A stretch of 7,661 nucleotides of DNA. Source: CAISIP01 sp046594635 (lineage in GTDB: Bacteria > Pseudomonadota > Gammaproteobacteria > Burkholderiales > Burkholderiaceae_C). The notes under the pieces were generated by a model. That model was not told the origin of the DNA and ran no database searches. It saw nothing but the letters and a program-made list of their open reading frames with translations. Where the stretch lies: assembly GCA_046594635.1 (NCBI GenBank), contig JBKJRR010000013.1, forward strand, positions 1-7,661. Direction: 5' to 3'. How positions within the stretch are numbered: the stretch's first letter is position 1; every line of letters starts with the position of its first letter. Of this stretch, positions 1-6,615 are shown piece after piece. Both the position numbers and the translations under genes were made by a program.

Positions 1-81
1 GTGGCCTTGCTCGCCTGCGCCTCTGTCGGTCGCTGGCGGCTGGCGGACGACGCGCAGCAGCGCCCGCCGCTGGACCTTTAG
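1..81 (+). CDS. C-terminal end of an unidentified upstream protein (partial)
   Basis: Frame 1 is open from the window edge to a TAG at 79-81, giving 26 residues that begin VALLACASVGRW and end in PPLDL. Third codon positions are almost all G or C, as in the clear genes downstream, which suggests real coding sequence and not chance openness. The short hydrophobic start followed by a charged, proline-containing tail would suit the last membrane helix and cytoplasmic tail of a transporter, but this is only an impression from 26 residues. No family can be assigned. The gap of more than 200 bases and the promoter that follow suggest it belongs to a separate transcription unit. Confidence 0.42.
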   Translation: MALLACASVGRWRLADDAQQRPPLDL

Positions 82-117
82 ATCCGGCTGGCTTGCCGAC
101 GCCGGTGTCTGGGCGCG

Positions 118-132
118 CGTTGCGCTGCAACG
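118..132. promoter_or_regulatory. 15-bp near-perfect palindrome, possible operator or hairpin
   Basis: CGTTGCGCTGCAACG has two 6-base arms (CGTTGC and GCAACG) around a 3-base centre. It lies about 60 bases upstream of the predicted -35 element and 36 bases after the upstream stop codon. A 15-bp dyad of this form fits the size of many IclR-family and other dimeric operators. In RNA it would be a short GC-rich hairpin, but no T-tract follows, so it does not look like a standard intrinsic terminator. The role is inferred, and the link to the IclR gene in this operon is a guess. Confidence 0.33.
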
Positions 133-190
133 GGACAGCCGTCGATCGGACGTGCAAGGATAAAACCCCTGAACTTCACTCAACTATCCA

Positions 191-219
191 TTGACTTCAG
201 TGGGTGTCAGTCGAATAAT
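191..219 (+). promoter_or_regulatory. Sigma70-type promoter for the Rieske/ABC operon
   Basis: TTGACT at 191-196 and AATAAT at 214-219 each match the sigma70 consensus at five of six positions, and the spacing is exactly 17 bases. Transcription would start near 226 and leave a leader of about 70 bases before the ATG at 296. The surrounding 170-260 segment is visibly richer in A and T than the coding regions. It is the only good promoter-like match I found ahead of the gene run. Confidence 0.66.
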
Positions 220-228
220 GATCCCTTA

Positions 229-245
229 GTGAACCAACGTTTCAC
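229..245. promoter_or_regulatory. GTGAA/TTCAC inverted repeat at the predicted transcription start
   Basis: GTGAA at 229-233 and TTCAC at 241-245 form 5-base arms with a 7-base spacer, just after the predicted start of transcription. A further TTCAC copy lies at 175-179, upstream of the -35 box. A repressor bound here would block promoter clearance, so it is a candidate operator. Five-base arms arise often by chance, so this is a weak call. Confidence 0.22.
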
Positions 246-295
246 CTGTTGAACGAATCTACCACACCTCCGGCTTGGACAGAAAGTTGTACCGC

Positions 296-643
296 ATGGA
301 ACCAGACGATTTGAGCGCCGAATGGCATGACGTCGCTTCGCGCGATCAGCTCGACCCGGACTTCCCATTGGGCGTCGAAATCAACGGACAGAATGTGGGC
401 CTTTACCTGCAGGATGACCAGGTGCATGCGCTGGAGGACGTCTGCCCGCACGCGTATGCCCTGCTGTCGCAGGGTTTCCAGGAAAGCGGCCAGATCGAGT
501 GCCCGCTGCATGCGGCGCGTTTTGACATTGCGAGCGGCAAATGCCTGAACGAGATCGGGCAGCACGACATCCGCTGTTTTCCGGTGAAGGTTGAAGACGG
601 CCGGGTGTCGATCCGGATCCCGATCAAGGTCGAGTCGGCCTGA
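296..643 (+). CDS. Rieske-type [2Fe-2S] ferredoxin, small single-domain protein
   Basis: This 115-residue protein is a stand-alone Rieske domain. The cluster-binding motif is clear: CPH, then 16 residues, then CPLH, so two Cys and two His can hold a [2Fe-2S] cluster. The size and the absence of a signal peptide or transmembrane segment fit a soluble cytoplasmic ferredoxin such as those that carry electrons from a reductase to a Rieske non-haem iron ring-hydroxylating oxygenase. NirD-like small subunits share the same fold and are the main alternative. I chose ATG 296, with an AG-rich CAGAAAG about 10 bases upstream, over an in-frame TTG at 275 that has no Shine-Dalgarno sequence. It is the first gene after the predicted promoter and lies 22 bases before the ABC ATPase. 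No oxygenase or reductase gene is seen in the window. The family call is firm and the partner unknown. Confidence 0.9.
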   Translation: MEPDDLSAEWHDVASRDQLDPDFPLGVEINGQNVGLYLQDDQVHALEDVCPHAYALLSQGFQESGQIECPLHAARFDIASGKCLNEIGQHDIRCFPVKVEDGRVSIRIPIKVESA

Positions 644-665
644 AGGCCACGCGAAAGCACACACC

Positions 666-1475
666 ATGAAACAGCAAGCAGTTCCCGCAGGTGTTGCGGC
701 GATCGAATTCATCGGCGTCGAGAAACGTTTTCCCGCGCGCGGCAAGTCCAAGGAAGTGCTGGCTGCACGCGATGTGAGCCTCTCCATCGCGCAAGGCGAA
801 GTGGTGTCCATCATCGGGCCGTCAGGTTGCGGCAAGAGCACCTTGCTCAACATGGGCTCGGGTCTGGCCCGCACCAGCGCCGGCACCGTCAAGGTGGCCG
901 GACAGGTGGTCGAAGGCCCGAACGAGCATGTGTCGTTCATGCTGCAAAAGGACTTGTTGATGCCTTGGCGCTCGATCGCGCAGAACATCGAACTCGGCCT
1001 GGAACTGCGCGGTGTCAAGGCCGATGCGCGCAAGCTCATCTCCGACCGGCTGATCGAGCAATGCCATCTGCATGGCTTCGGCGCGCACTATCCGAACCAG
1101 CTCTCCGGCGGCATGCGCCAACGTGCCGCGCTGGCGCGTACGCTGGCAGTGGATCCGCTGGTGCTGCTGATGGACGAGCCGTTCTCGGCACTGGACGCGC
1201 AGACCAAGATGATCCTGCAACAGGACCTGGCACGGACCGTGGCGAAAGAGGGCAAGACGGTGCTGTTCATCACCCATGATCTGGCCGAAGCCGTGGCGTT
1301 GTCCGACCGCATCCTGGTCATGAGCGAGCGCCCCGGCACCATCATCGAGCAGATCACCGTGGACATCCCCGGCCGCGACGATCCGATGCGTCGGCGCAAG
1401 CACGACCGTGTCGGACCGCTGGTCGGGCAATTGATGGACCTGCTCAAGCTCGACGCCAACACCGAAGTTCATTGA
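666..1475 (+). CDS. ABC transporter ATP-binding protein, NitT/TauT family
   Basis: This 269-residue cytoplasmic ATPase powers an importer. All motifs are intact: Walker A GPSGCGKST (about residues 51-59), Q-loop in FMLQKDLLMPW (Q94), signature LSGGM (146-150), Walker B LVLLMDEP (165-172), D-loop SALD and switch His in ITHD (H204). The LMPW after the Q-loop, the ITHDLAEAVALSDRI stretch and the MSERPG motif are typical of SsuB/TauB/NrtD-type ATPases for nitrate, sulfonates, taurine, pyrimidine precursors and aromatic acids. An in-frame region extends upstream to 591, but that part lies inside the ferredoxin gene. ATG 666, with GAAAG about 9 bases upstream, gives the usual family length. The binding protein and permease follow directly. 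The family is certain; the transported compound cannot be read from this subunit. Confidence 0.95.
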   Translation: MKQQAVPAGVAAIEFIGVEKRFPARGKSKEVLAARDVSLSIAQGEVVSIIGPSGCGKSTLLNMGSGLARTSAGTVKVAGQVVEGPNEHVSFMLQKDLLMPWRSIAQNIELGLELRGVKADARKLISDRLIEQCHLHGFGAHYPNQLSGGMRQRAALARTLAVDPLVLLMDEPFSALDAQTKMILQQDLARTVAKEGKTVLFITHDLAEAVALSDRILVMSERPGTIIEQITVDIPGRDDPMRRRKHDRVGPLVGQLMDLLKLDANTEVH

Positions 1476-1540
1476 CACCACGAAGCCCCGATTGCCGCCC
1501 GCGTGTTATCCGCCTCACCCACCCGCACCCAGGAGACCCC

Positions 1541-2545
1541 ATGAAAACCAGCATGTCCAAGACCCTCACACGGCGCGCCTGCCTTGCGCTGTGCGCCGCC
1601 GCCAGCTTGTCCGCCCCGATGGCAGCACAGTCCCAAGCATTGCAGGAGGTGACCTATTTGCTGCCGGCGCCCGGCACCTTGCCGGCGTTTGGTCCCTGGA
1701 TGTTGGCACAGGCCAAGGGCTACTACAAGGCCGAGGGTCTGGAGGTGAAATTCGTCACCGGGCGCGGTGGTGTGGACGTGGCCAAACAGGTCGGCGCCGG
1801 CAATGCCGTGATCGGCGGTGCCATCGGCGACACGCCCATCATCGCCCGGGCGCAGGGGATTCCGGTCAAGGCCGTTGCCGTGCTCGGTGCCGGTTCGCTG
1901 ATGCAGATGGTCACGCACAAGGACTTGCACATCGAGAGCCCGCGCGAACTCAAGGGACGCACCGCCACCGTGCTCGCCTACACCGACACCACCTACTACG
2001 CATTGCTCGGCATGATGAGCAAGGTCGGATTGACCAAGGCCGACGTCAACATCCAGGCGGCAGGGCCGGCCGGCGTCTGGCAGCAGTTTGCGGCGCGCAA
2101 GGCGGATGCCATGGCCAGCACGCCGGATTGGACGGTCACCGTGATGGAAATGGGCGCACAGGTCGACATCCTGCCGGCCGACGTGTACTTCAAGAGCATG
2201 GCGCAGGCCATCCTGGCGTCGGACGAGACGATCCAGAAAAACCCGCAACTGATCCAGAAACTGGTGCGCGCCACCCTCAAGGGCATGAAGGACATCATGT
2301 CCAACCCCAAGGAAGCAGCCAAGGCCTACGTCGCGCATGTGCCGACGCACAAGGGCAAGGAAGCCTCGATCGAGAAAATGTTTGAGATGTACAACAAGTA
2401 CGTTTACGCCAACCAGAAGATGCCCGGCTTGATGGATGAAGCGCGACTGGATGAACTGCAGAAGTTCTATGTCGCCAATGGTGTCGTCCCCACCGCAACT
2501 GCGCTGAAGGATCTGTACACCAATCAGTTTGTTGCCGGCAAATAA
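1541..2545 (+). CDS. Periplasmic substrate-binding protein of the ABC importer, SsuA/NMT1-THI5-like
   Basis: The 334-residue product begins with a signal peptide: basic residues at K2, K7, R11 and R12, a hydrophobic core at about 13-24, and a likely cleavage around the AAQSQA segment (30-34). The mature part starts with a beta strand (TYLLPAP), then GYYKAEGLEVKFVTGRGG, the hallmark early motif of NitT/TauT-type type-II binding proteins (usually GYFKxEGLDVE). The length is normal for the family. The start is set by an AGGAGA Shine-Dalgarno at 1531-1536. It should capture the substrate in the periplasm and pass it to the permease encoded 23 bases downstream. The 65-base gap after the ATPase gene shows no terminator or convincing promoter. 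Related proteins bind sulfonates, pyrimidines, phthalate-like acids and other anions, so the ligand is unknown. Confidence 0.92.
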   Translation: MKTSMSKTLTRRACLALCAAASLSAPMAAQSQALQEVTYLLPAPGTLPAFGPWMLAQAKGYYKAEGLEVKFVTGRGGVDVAKQVGAGNAVIGGAIGDTPIIARAQGIPVKAVAVLGAGSLMQMVTHKDLHIESPRELKGRTATVLAYTDTTYYALLGMMSKVGLTKADVNIQAAGPAGVWQQFAARKADAMASTPDWTVTVMEMGAQVDILPADVYFKSMAQAILASDETIQKNPQLIQKLVRATLKGMKDIMSNPKEAAKAYVAHVPTHKGKEASIEKMFEMYNKYVYANQKMPGLMDEARLDELQKFYVANGVVPTATALKDLYTNQFVAGK

Positions 2546-2568
2546 GCGAGATATCGAGGCGTTCGGAT

Positions 2569-3354
2569 ATGTCTGATAACACTTCGCCGCTGGTCACCGC
2601 GGCCTGGAGCTTCGCGGTCCTGGTGGTCTTCCTGCTGTTGTGGGAGTACGGACCAGGCTGGGTCGGCATGCCGGAATTCGTGTTGCCACCACTGAGCCGT
2701 GTGGCCGAAGAGGCGGTGCGCATCTGGCAGACCGAGCGGCTGATGTGGCACGCCGGTATCACAGCCCTGGAAGTGGTGATCGGCTTCGTGCTCGGTTCGG
2801 CCCTGGGAGCATTGATCGGCTATGCACTGGGTGTGTCACCGCGTGTCGAGGCCATCCTTTCGCCCTATCTGCTGGCCCTGCAGATCGCGCCCAAGGTCGC
2901 GTTTGCACCCCTGTTTGTGATGTGGCTGGGTTACACCATCTACCCCAAGATCCTGGTGGCGATCCTGATCGTGTTCTTTCCGGTGCTGATCAATGTGTTG
3001 TCGGCCATGCGCGCCATGGACCACGACATGATCAACCTGGCACGATCGTTCTCGGCCACGCGGATGCAGGTGTTCGCGATGGTCGAGTACCCGACCACGC
3101 TGCCCTCGCTGTTCTCCGGATTGCGCATCGCCAGCACGTTGGCGGTGATTGGTGTCGTGGTGGGTGAACTGGTGGGCGGCAACATGGGGCTGGGTTTCAT
3201 GCTGGTGTTCTTCGAGGGCCAGGGCAATACCGCCGCGGTGTTTGTCGTGATCGCCGCACTCACGGTGATCGGCATCGTTGCCTATTACGCCGTCGTGCTG
3301 GCCGAGCGTCGCGTGTTGCATTACCTGCCGGGTGCGCAACGGCACATGAATTGA
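2569..3354 (+). CDS. ABC transporter permease, NitT/TauT family (BPD_transp_1)
   Basis: This is a 261-residue inner-membrane protein with about six hydrophobic helices, roughly at residues 8-26, 66-86, 98-120, 125-143, 187-203 and 222-246. The early PEFVLPPLSRVAEEAV segment and the loop NLARSFSATRMQVFAMVEYPTTLPS (about 157-180) match SsuC/TauC-type permeases. That loop is the degenerate EAA motif that docks on the ATPase. GAGG at 2556-2559 supports ATG 2569. With the ATPase and the binding protein it completes an importer, presumably with the permease and ATPase as homodimers. The stop codon is 17 bases before the dehydrogenase ATG, so the catabolic genes are probably co-transcribed with the transporter. 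Confidence 0.93.
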   Translation: MSDNTSPLVTAAWSFAVLVVFLLLWEYGPGWVGMPEFVLPPLSRVAEEAVRIWQTERLMWHAGITALEVVIGFVLGSALGALIGYALGVSPRVEAILSPYLLALQIAPKVAFAPLFVMWLGYTIYPKILVAILIVFFPVLINVLSAMRAMDHDMINLARSFSATRMQVFAMVEYPTTLPSLFSGLRIASTLAVIGVVVGELVGGNMGLGFMLVFFEGQGNTAAVFVVIAALTVIGIVAYYAVVLAERRVLHYLPGAQRHMN

Positions 3355-3371
3355 CGGAACGCGGACGCAAC

Positions 3372-4124
3372 ATGGAACAGGAAATCCAACTCAAGGGCCG
3401 TCGCGTGCTGGTGACCGGTGCGGCGCGCGGACTGGGCGAAGCCTTCGCGCGCGCACTGGTTGCGGCTGGCGCGCAGGTGGTGATCAGCGACGTGCTGCAT
3501 GAACGGGGTCAGGCCCTGGCTGCAGCGCTGGGCGCGCAGGCGCAGTACGTGCCGATGGACTTGTCGGATGCGGCGGCGATCCGCGCCGGCGTGGATCGGG
3601 CGGCCGATGTGATGGGCGGGCTCGACGGATTGATCAACAACGCCGCCATCACCAATTCCGGTGGCCGCAATATGGACCAGCTTGAAGCCGACATGTGGGA
3701 CCGGGTGATGGACGTCAATGTGCGCGGCACCTGGCAGGTGTGTGTGGCAGCGACCCGCCATCTGGCAGCGTCGGGCAGTGGGCGCATCGTTAACCTGGCG
3801 TCCGACACCGCCATGTGGGGAGCGCCCCGATTGATGGCCTATATCGCGAGCAAGGGCGCAGTCATTTCCATGACCCGTGGCATGGCCCGCGAACTGGGCC
3901 CCCAGGGCATCACCGTGAATGCCATCGCACCCGGACTGACACTGGTCGAAGCCACCGAATATGTGCCGCAAGACCGCCACGACTACTACCTCAAGGGGCG
4001 TGCCGTGCAAAGGCCACAGGTGCCCGCAGACGTGACAGCTGCTGCGCTGTTTTTGCTCACGCGCGCCAGCGGCTTCATCACCGGCCAGTTGTTGCCGGTC
4101 AACGGCGGGTTTGTCATGAATTGA
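3372..4124 (+). CDS. Short-chain dehydrogenase/reductase (classical SDR, probably NAD-dependent)
   Basis: This 250-residue oxidoreductase has the full classical SDR pattern: the nucleotide-binding TGAARGLG (15-22), Asp40 at the end of the second beta strand (usually a sign of NAD rather than NADP), MDL with D63, NNAA (89-92), N116, catalytic S144, and Y157-x3-K161. It would oxidise or reduce a hydroxyl/keto group on a pathway intermediate in the cytoplasm. In a cluster with a Rieske ferredoxin, a dihydrodiol dehydrogenase role is possible, but the protein looks like a general FabG-type SDR and the substrate cannot be assigned. ATG 3372, with CGGA about 6 bases upstream, is preferred. An in-frame TTG at 3351 would add seven residues and overlap the permease stop codon. 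No terminator follows directly, although the next spacer is unusual. Confidence 0.92.
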   Translation: MEQEIQLKGRRVLVTGAARGLGEAFARALVAAGAQVVISDVLHERGQALAAALGAQAQYVPMDLSDAAAIRAGVDRAADVMGGLDGLINNAAITNSGGRNMDQLEADMWDRVMDVNVRGTWQVCVAATRHLAASGSGRIVNLASDTAMWGAPRLMAYIASKGAVISMTRGMARELGPQGITVNAIAPGLTLVEATEYVPQDRHDYYLKGRAVQRPQVPADVTAAALFLLTRASGFITGQLLPVNGGFVMN

Positions 4125-4212
4125 TGGATCGCCATGGGATCCACCCGCTGGATGGCGGGGAAAAACAGGAAGAAAAACGGGATCTGACCCCTATTAAGCG
4201 AAAGGAAAAATC
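4125..4212. other. Intergenic spacer with inverted repeats and an A-rich tract
   Basis: This 88-base spacer is the longest gap between the transporter/SDR genes and the cupin group. It holds GGATC/GATCC arms (4126-4130 and 4138-4142, the second dyad-like element centred on CCATGG), then CCCGC/GCGGG arms (4144-4148 and 4155-4159, 6-base loop). An A-rich stretch with two AAAAAC copies (4161-4178) follows, ending in CGGGATCTGACCCC (4178-4191). There is no T-run on the plus strand, so it is not a clear intrinsic terminator. It could be a repeat remnant, an RNA-processing site or a partial attenuator. The tract departs strongly from the base composition of its neighbours. Confidence 0.45.
4202..4206 (+). 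promoter_or_regulatory. Strong ribosome binding site for the cupin gene
   Basis: AAGGA lies 6 bases before ATG 4213 in an A-rich context. Among the starts in this window it and AGGAGA at 1531 (binding protein) are the best Shine-Dalgarno matches, which suggests that the cupin and the binding protein are made in larger amounts than their neighbours. It also fixes the cupin start. Confidence 0.7.
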
Positions 4213-4812
4213 ATGAACAGCTCAGTTGCTGCCAACCAGCCGCACTTCAATGACCGGGGGTTGCTGGACGCGCAGATTGCGCCGGAGTCGGAGATCCAGA
4301 AGGGGATGATGCAGGCCGACGGCCAGACGTTTGCGCAGTGGCTCGAGAGCCGTGTGGCGCGTTATCCGACCCGCCGCTACGACTGGGATGCGCTCAAGTT
4401 CCAGGCCGACTTCGACCCGAAATACCGGCGTGCGCAGATGCGGTATGTCGGCACCGGCGGCACTGGCGTGGCCAAGGACGTCAACACGGTGACAGCCGGT
4501 CATTTCACGTTTTCCACCATGGTGATTCCGGCCGGTCACATCGGGCCCTCGCATATTCACTATGACGTTGAAGAGGTGTTCTTCGTCATGCGCGGCAAGA
4601 TGAAGGTCGTGTGCGAGCGCGACGGCGAGCGCTGGGAAGCCGTGCTCGGCGAGCGCGACCTGATCTCGGTGCCGCCAGGCGTTTACCGTGAGGAAGTCAA
4701 CATTGGCGACGAAGACGCGCTGATGTGTGTGATGCTGGGCGCGGCCAAGCCGATCACGCCGGTGTATCCGCCCGACAGTCCGCTGACCAAGATCAAACGC
4801 GATCTGAAGTGA
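4213..4812 (+). CDS. Single-domain cupin protein, putative metal-dependent enzyme
   Basis: The 199-residue protein has one cupin barrel in its second half. Motif 1 is complete: G108, then H114-x-H116, E121 and G128, in the spacing G-x5-HxH-x4-E-x6-G, so three metal ligands are present. Motif 2 is PPGVYREEVN (154-163), where the usual His is Arg159, so the fourth ligand appears to be missing. The first 90 residues carry an unassigned region with many aromatic and basic residues (YPTRRYDWDALKF and PKYRRAQMRY). Cupins of this type include dioxygenases, isomerases, decarboxylases and simple ligand-binding proteins. Position between an SDR and a hydrolase favours an enzymatic step in catabolism, for example ring opening, but this is inference. 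The hydrolase starts 25 bases after its stop. Confidence 0.85.
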   Translation: MNSSVAANQPHFNDRGLLDAQIAPESEIQKGMMQADGQTFAQWLESRVARYPTRRYDWDALKFQADFDPKYRRAQMRYVGTGGTGVAKDVNTVTAGHFTFSTMVIPAGHIGPSHIHYDVEEVFFVMRGKMKVVCERDGERWEAVLGERDLISVPPGVYREEVNIGDEDALMCVMLGAAKPITPVYPPDSPLTKIKRDLK

Positions 4813-4837
4813 GACCTGACGTGAGTATTGCGACCTG

Positions 4838-5710
4838 ATGTCCGACGCCATGTCCTTGATCGCGCAGTTGGCATCTTTTGTGTCCGAGCGCCAGCCGGTT
4901 GGTGACGCGACGGTGCAATACCGTAGTGCCCGCTCGGCCGACGCGGATGCCGACGCAGCGGTAACCCATGTGCTGCTGCATGGCATCGGTTCGGCGTCCG
5001 CGAGTTGGCTGGCGCAGTTGCAGTGCGTCAGCACAACGCAGTCGCCGGCCTGCCATGTGCTGGCATGGGACGCGCCGGGATATGGCCAGAGCACGGCTTT
5101 GCCCATGGACACGCCGGTGGCCGCTGACTATGCGCTGCGACTGTGGCAGTGGCTCGATGCCATGGGCGCGCGGGCGGCCGGGCCGTTGACGCTGGTCGGG
5201 CATTCGCTGGGGGCTTTGATGGCGGCGTCCGCAACGGCGATGGCGCCGGGACGGGTAGAGCGTCTGGTGTTGCTGGCGCCAGCATCGGGTTATGCCCGTG
5301 CCGACAGCGCGCTGCGCGACAGGAAGCTGGCCGATCGTCTGGCCAACCTGGCTGCGCACGGGCCCGCCGGCATGGCCCGCGCGCGTGCCAGCGCCATGTT
5401 GTCGCCAGGTGCCAGTGCCGATCAACTGGCGTTTGTCGAGTTTGTCATGGCGCAGGTCGATCCGACTGGTTACACACAGGCCGCGCGCATGTTGGCCGGC
5501 GGGGACCTGCTGGGAGACCTGGAAACCCTGGACTGCCCGGTGCGGGTGGCCAGCGGCAGTGCCGACACCATCACGCCGCCGGACGCATGTCAGTTGATCG
5601 CATCGCAAGTGGGTGCGCGTTACCTGTCCCTGGGAGCGGTGGGTCATGGTTGCCCGTTGCAGGCAGCCCAAGTGGTCAATCGCCTGATTGGTCTGGAGAT
5701 GGCAACATGA
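4838..5710 (+). CDS. Alpha/beta-fold hydrolase
   Basis: This 290-residue cytoplasmic enzyme has the oxyanion motif LLHGIG (46-51, H48-G49), the strand and turn AWDAPGYGQS (76-85), the nucleophile elbow GHSLG with Ser123, a probable acid Asp243 in SGSADTITPP, and catalytic His270 in GAVGHGCPLQ. The triad Ser-Asp-His is therefore complete. Length and motif spacing match C-C-bond (meta-cleavage product) hydrolases, enol-lactone hydrolases and related esterases, which cannot be told apart here. ATG 4838 has only a weak upstream GTGAG, and ATG 4850 is a possible alternative that removes four residues. The gene ends in TGA 5708-5710, overlapping the regulator start by four bases, so the two are likely translationally coupled. 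Confidence 0.9.
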   Translation: MSDAMSLIAQLASFVSERQPVGDATVQYRSARSADADADAAVTHVLLHGIGSASASWLAQLQCVSTTQSPACHVLAWDAPGYGQSTALPMDTPVAADYALRLWQWLDAMGARAAGPLTLVGHSLGALMAASATAMAPGRVERLVLLAPASGYARADSALRDRKLADRLANLAAHGPAGMARARASAMLSPGASADQLAFVEFVMAQVDPTGYTQAARMLAGGDLLGDLETLDCPVRVASGSADTITPPDACQLIASQVGARYLSLGAVGHGCPLQAAQVVNRLIGLEMAT

Positions 5711-6615
5711 TCCCGCCCGCATCTGTTGGCAAATGGGTGTCGGGCAAGGGGCACGCGGCGCAGCCACCCCAGGCTGCAAAAGTACCGGCAGCATCGGTGC
5801 CAAGCGAAGACCGCTACCAGGTACCCGCCCTGCAGCGTGGCCTGCAATTGCTGGCCCAGTTCACGCGGGACGAGCGCCAACTCAGCGGCGCCGACCTGGC
5901 GCGACGGCTGGCGCTGCCTCGCGCCTCGGTATTCCGGCTTTTGCAGACGCTTGAGCAACTCGGGTTTGTCGAGCGGGTTGGCGACAGTGCGCAATACAAG
6001 CTGGGCATGGCGGTGTTGCGCCTGGGCTTCGAATACCTTGCGTCCATGGAGCTGACCGAACTGGGCCGGCCGATCATCGACGAACTTGCCGGGGCCACCG
6101 GTCTGTCGGCCCATCTCGTCGTGCGCGATGGCCGCGAAGTGGTGTTTGTCGCCAAGGCGGTGGGCCGCTCCTTCATGTTCAACTCGATCCAGATCGGCGC
6201 ACGTCTGCCGGCGCATGCCACCGTGCTGGGTCGCATTCTGCTGGCCGACCTGACGCCTGACAGCCTGAGCGCCTTGTACCAAGGCATGTCACTCGACAGT
6301 TTTACGGCGCAGACACCCACGACGCTTGCCGCGCTGACACAGGCCATCTCCGATGACGTACAGCGTGGTTACGGTATCAGCGAGGGTGGCTTCGAGTCCG
6401 CGATATCCACCATTGCTGCGCCGGTTTTCGACGATCACCAGCGAGTCTCGGCCGCCGTCAGCGTGACGGTGCCGGCTGCGCATGTCGATGCGTCATTGCG
6501 CGACGAACTGGTGGCGCAGGTGCGCGTTGCGGCGCAGCGCCTGTCGCAATGCATCAGCCACCTGCCATCCGTCGGGTCATCCACTCCTCATTTTTCGCAA
6601 AAGCACAAGGCATGA
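5707..6615 (+). CDS. IclR-family transcriptional regulator
   Basis: The 302-residue protein has an N-terminal winged helix-turn-helix (about residues 38-98, from VPALQRGLQLL to QYKLG, with recognition helix region PRASVFRLLQTLEQLGFV) and an IclR effector domain (about 114-285, with GLSAHLVVRDGREVVFVAK, RLPAHATVLGRILLA and the conserved GYGISEGGFESAISTIAAPVFD stretch). The frame is open upstream to 5143, inside the hydrolase gene, but ATG 5707 overlaps the hydrolase stop (ATGA) and is the natural start. It leaves a 37-residue Pro/Ala-rich, probably flexible leader before the domain. IclR proteins usually bind a small catabolic intermediate and repress or activate the genes of the pathway, so the ligand may be the operon's substrate or product. 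Its position inside the operon suggests autoregulation. It ends with a second ATGA overlap. Confidence 0.93.
   Translation: MIPPASVGKWVSGKGHAAQPPQAAKVPAASVPSEDRYQVPALQRGLQLLAQFTRDERQLSGADLARRLALPRASVFRLLQTLEQLGFVERVGDSAQYKLGMAVLRLGFEYLASMELTELGRPIIDELAGATGLSAHLVVRDGREVVFVAKAVGRSFMFNSIQIGARLPAHATVLGRILLADLTPDSLSALYQGMSLDSFTAQTPTTLAALTQAISDDVQRGYGISEGGFESAISTIAAPVFDDHQRVSAAVSVTVPAAHVDASLRDELVAQVRVAAQRLSQCISHLPSVGSSTPHFSQKHKA

Noticed and set aside
275..295. TTG start for the ferredoxin
   Set aside because: There is no Shine-Dalgarno sequence ahead of it and it would add only seven residues before the Rieske domain. ATG 296 is better placed.
1568..1591. Twin-arginine (Tat) signal in the binding protein
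   Set aside because: Only the RR pair fits. The residues after it (ACLAL) do not match the usual x-F-L-K pattern, and NitT/TauT binding proteins normally use the Sec route. A lipobox around the Cys at residue 18 also fails, as Leu precedes it.
4132..4142. CCATGG and GGATCC as cloning-vector scars
   Set aside because: Six-base palindromes are common in GC-rich DNA, and the flanking sequence shows no vector or linker.
4126..4191. Intrinsic terminator between the SDR and the cupin
   Set aside because: The stems are short and no T-run follows on the plus strand. The A-rich tract would only serve as a T-run for transcription on the other strand, where no gene is seen.
5143..5706. Upstream extension of the IclR reading frame giving a 490-residue fusion
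   Set aside because: The extra 188 residues are the hydrolase gene read in another frame and are Gly/Arg/Ala-rich with no domain. The ATG at the ATGA overlap gives a normal IclR size.
4793..5803. Minus-strand open frame of 336 codons opposite the hydrolase gene
   Set aside because: It lies opposite a clear alpha/beta hydrolase with an intact triad, shows no recognisable motif, and is rich in Arg, Gln and His as expected from the complement of a GC-rich gene. The other long minus-strand frames (242-1039, 822-1481, 1469-2350, 3321-4010, 4222-5112, 6627-7391) were rejected for the same reason.
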